Shown here: one piece after another, positions 1 to 7,072 of the stretch
Numbering within the stretch: the stretch's first letter is position 1
Layout of the letters: every line of letters begins with the position of its first letter
Source of the DNA: Rhodococcus sp. 06-462-5
GTDB lineage: Bacteria > Actinomycetota > Actinomycetes > Mycobacteriales > Mycobacteriaceae
Assembly: GCF_002258315.1 (NCBI RefSeq)
Contig: NZ_NOYD01000058.1
Coordinates: 1-52,465, forward strand
Direction: 5' to 3'
DNA: 52,465 nt
Position numbers and translations under genes: made by a program
The notes under the pieces: model-generated
What the model saw: only the letters and a program-made list of their open reading frames with translations
What the model was told of the DNA's origin: nothing
The model's database searches: none

Positions 1-2
1 GG

Positions 3-827
3 GTGCTGGTGTTGGGGGTCGGGGCGGGTGCGCACGGTGCACGCGCAATTCTGACGTATCTGGACAGCCCTCATCGAACCCCCATCGTGTCGCGGACGGT
101 GCGCCGCGCTCCCGGACAATCGTTGTCCACCACGATCGCCACCGGTGTCGACGCCATCCACTCCATCGCCGCGACGATGTCGCTGCCGGTACAGTTCTCG
201 GCCATCGCCTACCGGGTTGCCACCGACCCCGGCGCGGTCGCCACCCGCGGTACGGCCCGCACGGCGTCGCTCGTCCCGGAAACCGCTGCGCAAGTGCGTT
301 ATCTGCGTTTCATCGGGCTGGTACCCAATCACGGCGTCACCGTGTTGTGCGATATCGGAAGCACCGGCACCACGGTCACCGTCATCGATCTCGCGTCCAC
401 TCGCACCCTCATGACGCGGCGCACTGCCACGTTCTGCGGCGACGATCTCGATCACTCGGTTCGCAGGCTGCTCTCGTCCAACGGCGTTCGCGTCGGAATC
501 GACGCCAGCCGCTCGATCAAGGAGCAGCTGAGCGTCGACTCCGTCGTCAGCACCACCGATCCATCCGGTGCCACCCGGCATGTGCTGACTCGGCGCGACT
601 TCGACGATCTGATCGCCGGACCGGTGCGGTACGCGGGGATGCTGGTGGAACAGACCATCCAATTGTCCGGTGCCCGACCGCAGTCCATCGTCGTGGTCGG
701 CGGCGGCGCGAACATCACTTCGATAGCGCGGTCCCTCGAGCTACGGACTGGCTTGACCACGCTGGTGCCGTCGATGCCGGAGTTGGTCTCGGCCCGCGGT
801 GCCGCCCTCCTGTCCCCGGACAGGTAG
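3..827 (+). CDS. Hsp70/DnaK-like ATPase-fold protein, 5' end at window edge
   Basis: The 274 visible residues read as a compact actin/Hsp70-type nucleotide-binding domain. There is a glycine-rich first strand (GVGAGAHGAR, about residues 5-14), a phosphate-2-like DIGSTGTTV near residue 117 and an adenosine-type VVVGGGANITS near residue 230. There is no substrate-binding domain, so it is far shorter than DnaK (about 610 aa). A GTG at base 3 could be the true start, but the window begins two bases earlier, so an upstream start cannot be excluded. No partner gene is visible. The actin-fold call rests on motif spacing; the cellular role is unknown. Confidence 0.6.
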   Translation: MLVLGVGAGAHGARAILTYLDSPHRTPIVSRTVRRAPGQSLSTTIATGVDAIHSIAATMSLPVQFSAIAYRVATDPGAVATRGTARTASLVPETAAQVRYLRFIGLVPNHGVTVLCDIGSTGTTVTVIDLASTRTLMTRRTATFCGDDLDHSVRRLLSSNGVRVGIDASRSIKEQLSVDSVVSTTDPSGATRHVLTRRDFDDLIAGPVRYAGMLVEQTIQLSGARPQSIVVVGGGANITSIARSLELRTGLTTLVPSMPELVSARGAALLSPDR

Positions 828-829
828 GG

Positions 830-865
830 CAGCACCGGGAGTGGAGCCCGCCGCTACCGGTGCTG
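830..865. terminator. Bidirectional stem-loop between convergent genes
   Basis: CAGCACCGG (830-838) and CCGGTGCTG (857-865) form a perfect 9-bp stem around an 18-nt loop. The stem spans the 3' end of the leftward enoyl-CoA hydratase gene and sits 3 nt past the stop of the rightward gene. There is no T-tract, as is usual in actinobacteria. Confidence 0.5.
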
Positions 866-1630
866 GAAGTTCGGCGTCCGCTTCTCGATGAACGCCGACA
901 TGCCTTCCTTCTGATCCTCGGTGGCGAAGGTCGAGTGAAACACGCGGCGCTCGAACAGAACACCCTCGCGCAGAGTGGACTCGAACGATCGGTTCACCGC
1001 TTCCTTGGCCATCTGGGCAACCGGTAGCGACATCTCGGCGATGGTGGTCGCGGTCGCGATGGCGTCGTCGAGCAGATCGGCGACCGGCACGATGCGCGAG
1101 ACCAATCCTGCTCGCTCGGCTTCCTCGACCTTCATGTTGCGACCGGTCAAGCACATCTCCATGGCCTTGGCCTTACCCACCGCTCGCGTCAGGCGTTGCG
1201 AACCGCCGATTCCCGGAATGACACCGAGTTTGATCTCGGGTTGTCCGAATACCGCGGTGTCCGAAGCGATCAGGACATCGCACAGCATCGCGAGTTCGCA
1301 CCCGCCACCGAGTGCGTAACCGGAGACCGCTGCGATCAGCGGCGTTCGAGCCGATGCCAGTCGATCCCACGCGGCGAAGAAATCGTCGAGGTACACGTCC
1401 ATGTAGGACTTGGGCTGCATCTCCTTGATGTCGGCCCCGGCCGCGAAGGCCCGCTCGGAGCCGGTGATCAGGATTGCACCGATGTCGGAGTCCGCGTCGA
1501 GTTCCTCGACCACCGAGACGACTTCACGCATCAATTCGGAGTTCAGCGCGTTCAACGCCTTGGGACGGTTGAGCGTGATGATGCCGACGCGTCCCCGACG
1601 CTCGAGCAGAATGGTCTCGTAGTCACTCAC
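854..1630 (-). CDS. echA: Enoyl-CoA hydratase (crotonase family), valine operon
   Basis: This 258-residue crotonase hydrates 2-enoyl-CoA thioesters. In this operon the expected substrate is methacrylyl-CoA, giving 3-hydroxyisobutyryl-CoA. The oxyanion-hole segment AAGADIKEM lies near residue 63. The two catalytic glutamates are at about E112 (GGGCELAM) and E132 (GQPEIKLG), as in true hydratases. The GTG start overlaps the TGA of mmsB (GTGA), which supports it over longer in-frame starts. It is the last gene of the leftward operon. Substrate choice is inferred from the neighbours; short-chain crotonyl-CoA is an equally possible in vitro substrate. Confidence 0.88.
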   Translation of the reverse strand: MSDYETILLERRGRVGIITLNRPKALNALNSELMREVVSVVEELDADSDIGAILITGSERAFAAGADIKEMQPKSYMDVYLDDFFAAWDRLASARTPLIAAVSGYALGGGCELAMLCDVLIASDTAVFGQPEIKLGVIPGIGGSQRLTRAVGKAKAMEMCLTGRNMKVEEAERAGLVSRIVPVADLLDDAIATATTIAEMSLPVAQMAKEAVNRSFESTLREGVLFERRVFHSTFATEDQKEGMSAFIEKRTPNFQHR

Positions 1631-2535
1631 AGGCCTGCTCCGTTCGAGCGCTCGCGGATATCGTTGATGATGCCGGAGAAGTCGACATCGGTGCCGCCCC
1701 CGGACGTTTCTTTGAATCGAGCGTACAACTCGGCTGCCCGCAGACCGAGGACACCCTCGACACCGTTGTCGCGCAGTGCATTGGCGGCCAAACCCAGGTC
1801 CTTGTCCATGAGAGCCGCTGCGAAGCCGGGCTTGTACTCGTTGTTGGCAGGGCTCGTCGGGACCGGTCCTGGCACCGGGCAGTTCGTGGTCAGTGCCCAG
1901 CATTGACCGGACGCAGTCGACGCCACGTCGAACAATGCCTGGTTGCTCAACCCCAGTTTCTCCCCCAGCACGAAGGCCTCACTGATGGCGATCATCGACA
2001 CTCCGAGGATCATGTTGTTGCAGATCTTGGCGGCCTGGCCGTTGCCCGCTGCACCGCAGTGCACCACCTTGCGACCCATGACGTCGAGAACCGCTGCAGC
2101 AGAGGCGAAATCCTCCTCGGAACCGCCGACCATGAATGTCAGTGTTCCTGCGGCCGCTCCCCCGACTCCGCCGGAAACCGGCGCGTCGAGACTGCGATGC
2201 CCTGCCTCGTGCACCAGCTCGTGCGCGGTGTGCGCATCGGCGACGTCGATGGTCGAGGAATCGATGAACAATGTGCCCGGCGCGGCAGCAGGCAGCAGGT
2301 CCGCGTACAACCCCAGTACCAGTTTGCCGTTGGGCAGCATCGTGATGACGACGTCGGCATCGGCGACGGCGGCCACGGCCGATTCCACGACGGTGACGCC
2401 GTCCTTCGTGGCCTGCTCCAGCGCCGCTGGAACCAGATCGAAGCCCTGCACCGTGTAGCCGGCCGCAGCCAGATTGGCGGCCATCGGTCCACCCATGTGG
2501 CCGAGGCCGATGAAGCCGATCGTCTTCTCGCTCAT
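1627..2535 (-). CDS. mmsB: 3-hydroxyisobutyrate dehydrogenase
   Basis: NAD-dependent oxidation of 3-hydroxyisobutyrate to methylmalonate semialdehyde in valine degradation. The 302-residue protein has the Rossmann motif GFIGLGHMGGPMAANLA at residues 7-23, the substrate-binding DAPVSGGVGGA near residue 117 and the catalytic lysine K170 in GQAAKICNN, which together define the beta-hydroxyacid dehydrogenase family. Length is typical. It overlaps the upstream hydrolase gene by 4 nt and the downstream hydratase by 3, consistent with translational coupling. Confidence 0.93.
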   Translation of the reverse strand: MSEKTIGFIGLGHMGGPMAANLAAAGYTVQGFDLVPAALEQATKDGVTVVESAVAAVADADVVITMLPNGKLVLGLYADLLPAAAPGTLFIDSSTIDVADAHTAHELVHEAGHRSLDAPVSGGVGGAAAGTLTFMVGGSEEDFASAAAVLDVMGRKVVHCGAAGNGQAAKICNNMILGVSMIAISEAFVLGEKLGLSNQALFDVASTASGQCWALTTNCPVPGPVPTSPANNEYKPGFAAALMDKDLGLAANALRDNGVEGVLGLRAAELYARFKETSGGGTDVDFSGIINDIRERSNGAGL

Positions 2536-3590
2536 GACTGCTCACCTTCTGTGTGTGCGTTCGACAGGCCCAGCTCCGCGTCCCCGAGAGGTGCGAAGTA
2601 CCGGTCGACGTCCTCGGGCGTGACGTCTGCCAACGTACGCGGTTGCCATTGCGGGTTGCGGTCCTTCTCGACCACCTGTGCTCGGATTCCCTCGACGAGG
2701 TCGTGGCTGGACAGCGACGCGACCGACACGCGGTATTCCTCGTCGAGTACCGACTCCAGCGTCGGCAGCGTCGCGGCCCGACGCAGCGATCTCAGTGTCA
2801 CGGCCAGCGACACAGGCGATTTGGACGCGATGTCCTGCGCCGACTTCTGTGCCTCTGGCACTGTGCTGGCGGCCAGGGCGTCCACGATGCCCTGGACGTC
2901 GTCGCGGGCGTAGCACTCGTCGATCCATCCCTGCTGACCGACAATCGTGGACTCCGGTGCCGGCTCGCTGAACGTCGCGACGGCCTCTCCGACGCTCACC
3001 GTCTCGAGTGCCGAGTAGAAGTCCTCCAGCTTGTCGGACGGGATGTAGTGATCGGCGAAGCCGACCGCGATGGCGTCGGCGGCGTTCATCCGCGCCGTGG
3101 TGAGCGCGAAGTGGGTGCCGATCTCGCCCGGTGCACGCGAGAGTAGGTACGTGCCACCCACATCCGGAACGAAACCGATCCCGACCTCGGGCATCGCTAT
3201 CTTCGATCGTTCGGTGACGATGCGAGTGTTGGCATGTGCCGAGAGTCCGACGCCTCCGCCCATCACGATGCCGTCCATGATGGCCACGAACGGCTTGGGG
3301 AACCGAGCGATCGCGGCGTTGAGGATGTACTCCTCGCGCCAGAAGTCCTTGCTACCACTGCCGCCGTCCTTGGCGTCGTGGTAGATGGAGACGATATCGC
3401 CGCCGGCACACAGTCCGCGCTCACCTGCTCCGGTCAGCAGGACGACGTCGACAGCGTCGTCGGTTGCCCACTGCGCCAACGCCGGTGCGATCTCGCGCAC
3501 CATCGCATGATCGAGCGCGTTGATGGCTTTGGGGCGGTTCAGGGTGATCCGACCTATACCGCCCGAGACCTCGAGGATCACGTCGCTCAT
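2532..3590 (-). CDS. 3-hydroxyisobutyryl-CoA hydrolase
   Basis: A 352-residue crotonase-superfamily thioesterase that releases 3-hydroxyisobutyrate from its CoA ester, preventing build-up of reactive methacrylyl-CoA. The oxyanion segment is GLCAGGDIVS near residue 59. The HIBCH-type active-site pair is E135 in AMPEVGIGF and D143 in VPDVGG. The C-terminal extension beyond 260 residues (helical, DVDRYFAPL near residue 330) also separates HIBCH from ordinary hydratases. It overlaps both neighbours by 4 nt. Confidence 0.9.
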   Translation of the reverse strand: MSDVILEVSGGIGRITLNRPKAINALDHAMVREIAPALAQWATDDAVDVVLLTGAGERGLCAGGDIVSIYHDAKDGGSGSKDFWREEYILNAAIARFPKPFVAIMDGIVMGGGVGLSAHANTRIVTERSKIAMPEVGIGFVPDVGGTYLLSRAPGEIGTHFALTTARMNAADAIAVGFADHYIPSDKLEDFYSALETVSVGEAVATFSEPAPESTIVGQQGWIDECYARDDVQGIVDALAASTVPEAQKSAQDIASKSPVSLAVTLRSLRRAATLPTLESVLDEEYRVSVASLSSHDLVEGIRAQVVEKDRNPQWQPRTLADVTPEDVDRYFAPLGDAELGLSNAHTEGEQS

Positions 3591-4726
3591 GCGGCACCCA
3601 CGATCGACCGAGCGACGACCACCCGCATGATTTCGTTGGTTCCTTCCAGAATCTGATGCACCCGAAGGTCACGAACTATCTTCTCCACGCCGTATTCGCT
3701 GAGGTAGCCGTAGCCGCCCAGCAGTTGCAGCGCTCCGTTGGCGACTTCGAACCCGGTGTCGGTTCCGAAACGCTTTGCCATCGCGCACATTTCGACCTTG
3801 TCCGGAGAGTCGTTCTGCAGCGCGTCGGCGGCCCGCCACAGCAGCGTGCGGGCGGCTTCGAGTTCGGTCTTGAAATCGGCCAGTCGGAACTGGAGCGCCT
3901 GCGCATCGAGCAACCGCGCCCCGAACGCCTTGCGTTCGGCGAGGTAGGCAACGGCCTTGTCGAGAGCGGACTGCGCGCCGCCGATCGAACATGCCGCGAT
4001 GTTGATGCGCCCGCCGTTGAGTCCGTTCATCGCGATACGGAACCCGTCGCCCTCGTTGCCGAGCAGGTTCTCGGCCGGGATGCGGACTCCTTCGAGAACG
4101 ACCTGCCGGGTGGGCTGGGCATTCCAGCCCATCTTCTTCTCGTTGGCTCCGAACGAGAGTCCCGCGGAGTCCTTCGGCACGATGAACGCCGAGATGCCGC
4201 GCGGCCCCGGTGCACCGGTGCGCGCCATCACGACGTACACCTCGGATGTGCCTGCGCCGGAGATGAATTGCTTGACGCCGTCCAACACGTATTCGTCACC
4301 GTCGCGCACAGCTTTGGTGCCGAGCATCGCGGCATCGGATCCCGCGCCCGGCTCGGTGAGGCAGTAGCTCCCCAACTGATCCATCGCGCACAGGCCCGGA
4401 AGCCAACGCTGCCGTTGCTCGTCGTTGCCGTAGGTGTCGATCATCCAGGCGACCATGTTGTGAATGGAGATGTACGCCGCGATGGACGGGTCACCGGTGG
4501 CCAACTGCTCGAAGATCCGCACCGAATCGACTCTGGTCAGACCCGATCCACCCACATCCTCGCGAATGTAGATGCCGCCCATTCCCAGTCCCGCTGCCTT
4601 GCGCAGCACGTCGACCGGAAAGTGTTTCTGCTGATCCCATTCGATGGCATTCGGTGCCAGGAACTCGTCGGCGAATTCGCGAGCGGTGTCGTTGATCGCT
4701 CGCTCGTCCTCGTTCAAGGTGAACAT
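3587..4726 (-). CDS. Acyl-CoA dehydrogenase, probable isobutyryl-CoA dehydrogenase
   Basis: FAD enzyme that converts isobutyryl-CoA to methacrylyl-CoA. The 379 residues show the three-part ACAD layout. Signatures are CLTEPGAGSDA near residue 122, the substrate/FAD loop FISGAGTSEVY near 154, and the C-terminal catalytic base E361 in LEGTNEIMR, the position used by short/branched-chain ACADs and ACAD8. It lies 7 nt after mmsA and overlaps the hydrolase gene by 4 nt. Isobutyryl specificity is inferred from the operon; 2-methylbutyryl-CoA is an alternative substrate. Confidence 0.88.
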   Translation of the reverse strand: MFTLNEDERAINDTAREFADEFLAPNAIEWDQQKHFPVDVLRKAAGLGMGGIYIREDVGGSGLTRVDSVRIFEQLATGDPSIAAYISIHNMVAWMIDTYGNDEQRQRWLPGLCAMDQLGSYCLTEPGAGSDAAMLGTKAVRDGDEYVLDGVKQFISGAGTSEVYVVMARTGAPGPRGISAFIVPKDSAGLSFGANEKKMGWNAQPTRQVVLEGVRIPAENLLGNEGDGFRIAMNGLNGGRINIAACSIGGAQSALDKAVAYLAERKAFGARLLDAQALQFRLADFKTELEAARTLLWRAADALQNDSPDKVEMCAMAKRFGTDTGFEVANGALQLLGGYGYLSEYGVEKIVRDLRVHQILEGTNEIMRVVVARSIVGAA

Positions 4727-4733
4727 CGCCGGA

Positions 4734-6242
4734 TCAGTCCATGTTCGGAATGACGAAGTGATTCTGTGCGACAGCTTCTTTGGTGCCCGACGGCCAGCGC
4801 TGGGTGACCGTCTTGGTCTTGGTGTAGAAGCGGATCGAATCGGGTCCGTGCTGGTTCAGATCGCCGAATCCCGAACGCTTCCAACCACCGAACGTGTGGT
4901 ACGCGATCGGCACCGGAATCGGCACGTTGACGCCGACCATGCCCACCTGGACGCGGGAGCAGAAGTCGCGGGCAGTGTCACCGTCCCGGGTGAAGATGGA
5001 GACGCCGTTGCCGTATTCGTGCTCGGTGGGCAAGCGCAGGGCATCTTCGTAGTCCTTGGCACGGACGACGATCAGGACGGGTCCGAAGATCTCTTCCTTG
5101 TAGATCCGCATGTCGGTGGTCACCTTGTCGAACAGCGTTGCGCCGGCGAAGAATCCGTTCTCGTGGCCGTCGAGGCTGAAGCCGCGTCCGTCGACGACGA
5201 GCTCGGCACCCTCGTCCACACCGATCTGGGTGTAGTCGTTGACCCTCTTCAGCGCATCGCTACCCACGAGCGGGCCGAAGTCCGCGCTCTCGTCGTCACT
5301 GCGGCCGATCTTCAGCTTCGCCACTCGCTCGGTCAGTTTGGCGACCAACGCGTCGGCAGTCTCCTCTCCGACCGGTACCGCGACGGAGATCGCCATGCAG
5401 CGCTCGCCTGCCGAACCGTAGGCGGCACCGAGCAGTGCGTCGGCGACCTCGTCGAGATCGGCGTCGGGCATCACCAGGGCATGGTTCTTGGCTCCGCCGA
5501 AGCACTGCGCGCGCTTGCCGTGCTGGGCTGCCGTCTCGTAGATGTACTGCGCGATGGGGGTCGAACCGACGAAGCCGATCGCCTTGACGCGGTCGTCGGT
5601 GAGGAGCACGTCGACGGCATCCTTGCCGCCGTTGACGACGTTGAACACACCCGGCGGAAGTCCTGCCTCGAGGAAGAGTTCGGCGAGCTTGAGCGGGACG
5701 GACGGGTCACGCTCGGAGGGCTTGAGGATGAACGCGTTTCCGCAGGCGATGGCCGGGCCTGCTTTCCACAGGGGAATCATCGCGGGGAAGTTGAACGGGG
5801 TGATTCCGGCTACGACGCCGAGCGGCTGACGCATCGAATAGACGTCGATTCCGCCGCCTGCACCCTCGGTGTACTCGCCCTTGAGCAGATGCGGGACGCC
5901 CACGGCGAACTCGACGACCTCGACGCCACGCTGAATGTCACCCTTGGCGTCGGCGATCGTCTTGCCGTGCTCGGAGGACAGCAGACGGGCGAGCTCTTCG
6001 GTGTCGCGCGTGACCAGCGCAAGGAATTTCATCAACACTCGGGCGCGACGCTGCGGGTTCCAGGTTGCCCATTCACGTTGAGCCTGTTCGGCGTCGGCGA
6101 TAGCGGCCTCGACCTCGGATACGTCGGCCAGGGGAACCCGGGCCTGAACCTCGCCGGTGTTGGGGTCGAAGACGTCCCCGTAGTTTCCGGAGGTGCCTGC
6201 GACATGCTTGCCGCCGATGAAGTGCGTGAGTTCGCGAGCCAT
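4734..6242 (-). CDS. mmsA: Methylmalonate-semialdehyde dehydrogenase (CoA-acylating)
   Basis: Converts methylmalonate semialdehyde plus CoA and NAD to propionyl-CoA and CO2. The 502-residue ALDH-fold protein has TPFNFPAM (about 148-155), the NAD loop GFVGSTPIAQ (about 223-232) and the catalytic C282 in GSAGERCMA, where the family replaces the usual ALDH glutamate context. The ATG at 6242 was chosen because the protein then begins MARELTHFIGG, as expected for the family, and a GAGGACGGA-type ribosome site lies just upstream. First gene of the valine operon. Confidence 0.94.
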   Translation of the reverse strand: MARELTHFIGGKHVAGTSGNYGDVFDPNTGEVQARVPLADVSEVEAAIADAEQAQREWATWNPQRRARVLMKFLALVTRDTEELARLLSSEHGKTIADAKGDIQRGVEVVEFAVGVPHLLKGEYTEGAGGGIDVYSMRQPLGVVAGITPFNFPAMIPLWKAGPAIACGNAFILKPSERDPSVPLKLAELFLEAGLPPGVFNVVNGGKDAVDVLLTDDRVKAIGFVGSTPIAQYIYETAAQHGKRAQCFGGAKNHALVMPDADLDEVADALLGAAYGSAGERCMAISVAVPVGEETADALVAKLTERVAKLKIGRSDDESADFGPLVGSDALKRVNDYTQIGVDEGAELVVDGRGFSLDGHENGFFAGATLFDKVTTDMRIYKEEIFGPVLIVVRAKDYEDALRLPTEHEYGNGVSIFTRDGDTARDFCSRVQVGMVGVNVPIPVPIAYHTFGGWKRSGFGDLNQHGPDSIRFYTKTKTVTQRWPSGTKEAVAQNHFVIPNMD

Positions 6243-6284
6243 GGGGTTTGTCCGTCCTCGAGCGTGGAATTGAAGTACGCCCAT

Positions 6285-6312
6285 CCTATAGTCGGATGTC
6301 CATGTAAGTCCA
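6285..6312 (-). promoter_or_regulatory. Candidate promoter of the valine operon
   Basis: On the minus strand TGGACT (6307-6312) and TATAGG (6285-6290) are separated by 16 nt, about 36 nt before the mmsA start. The -10 fits the actinobacterial TAnnnt pattern only partly. Confidence 0.4.
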
Positions 6313-6319
6313 GGAGTGG

Positions 6320-7072
6320 TCACATCCGGTCGTAGAACTGCCTCAGATCGGTGAGGGCGCGACTGACCTCGGCCTCGGTGGAACCGTCGGCGCGAAAGAT
6401 TCGGCGCAGGATCAACGGATCGAGATCGTCCATCGCAGGAGCGAACGTCACCTGGGGAAGTTCGGGGAACGACGCGCGATCGGCGAACCAGTCGTCGGGG
6501 TCGAAGTCGTCGTCCCCGTCACCGACACCCTCGATCAATTGATCGAGATCGACCCCGCGCAGCGTCAGGATGGTGGCGGCGGACGCGTCGATGTGTTCGG
6601 CGGCGATGTACATCAGAGCCGCCGCGTGTTTGCAGGGCCACCCGTCGTCGGGGCACGTGCAGTCGAAATCGAGCTGACCCTTGTCGTGCGGCAGCAACAC
6701 CGACGCCAGTGCCTGCGGAATGGAATTGGAGGCCAGCTCGGCCAGCATGCCGGGGTTCGATCGCACCCTGCCGACCAGCGCGGCAACCTCGCCCTGCGTG
6801 AGCGGATCGACGGTGACCGAGGCCGAGAACGGCTCGAGCTGACTGCCCTGCACCTCGCCGTAGATCTGCCCGCGCTCGATACCGAGAGTGAGCACCTGCC
6901 CCTGGCGCGCATACGTTCTGCCCCGCGCAATCCGGCCCGGATCCGCGAGGTCTTCCATCGCGGCGACGAAATGCCTGCCCCACCACGTCTGCCCGAATGC
7001 ACCACGCTTGTTCCTGGACTCGATGCCGCCCTTGGCTTTTCGACGCTTTCCGTACTGCGAGAAGTCGACCAT
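6320..7072 (-). CDS. SWIM zinc-finger protein
   Basis: 250 residues with the SWIM pattern C-x-C-xn-C-x-H at C138, C140, C147 and H149 (FDCTCPDDGWPCKHAAAL). This predicted zinc-binding module is for DNA or protein contact. The flanks are predicted globular, and the acidic patch GDGDDDFDPDDWF near residue 185 stands out. Its ATG shares one base with the TGA of the upstream SNF2 helicase gene, so the pair is probably co-translated and its products act together. SWIM proteins next to SNF2 helicases are common in actinobacteria; their substrate is not established. Confidence 0.85.
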   Translation of the reverse strand: MVDFSQYGKRRKAKGGIESRNKRGAFGQTWWGRHFVAAMEDLADPGRIARGRTYARQGQVLTLGIERGQIYGEVQGSQLEPFSASVTVDPLTQGEVAALVGRVRSNPGMLAELASNSIPQALASVLLPHDKGQLDFDCTCPDDGWPCKHAAALMYIAAEHIDASAATILTLRGVDLDQLIEGVGDGDDDFDPDDWFADRASFPELPQVTFAPAMDDLDPLILRRIFRADGSTEAEVSRALTDLRQFYDRM

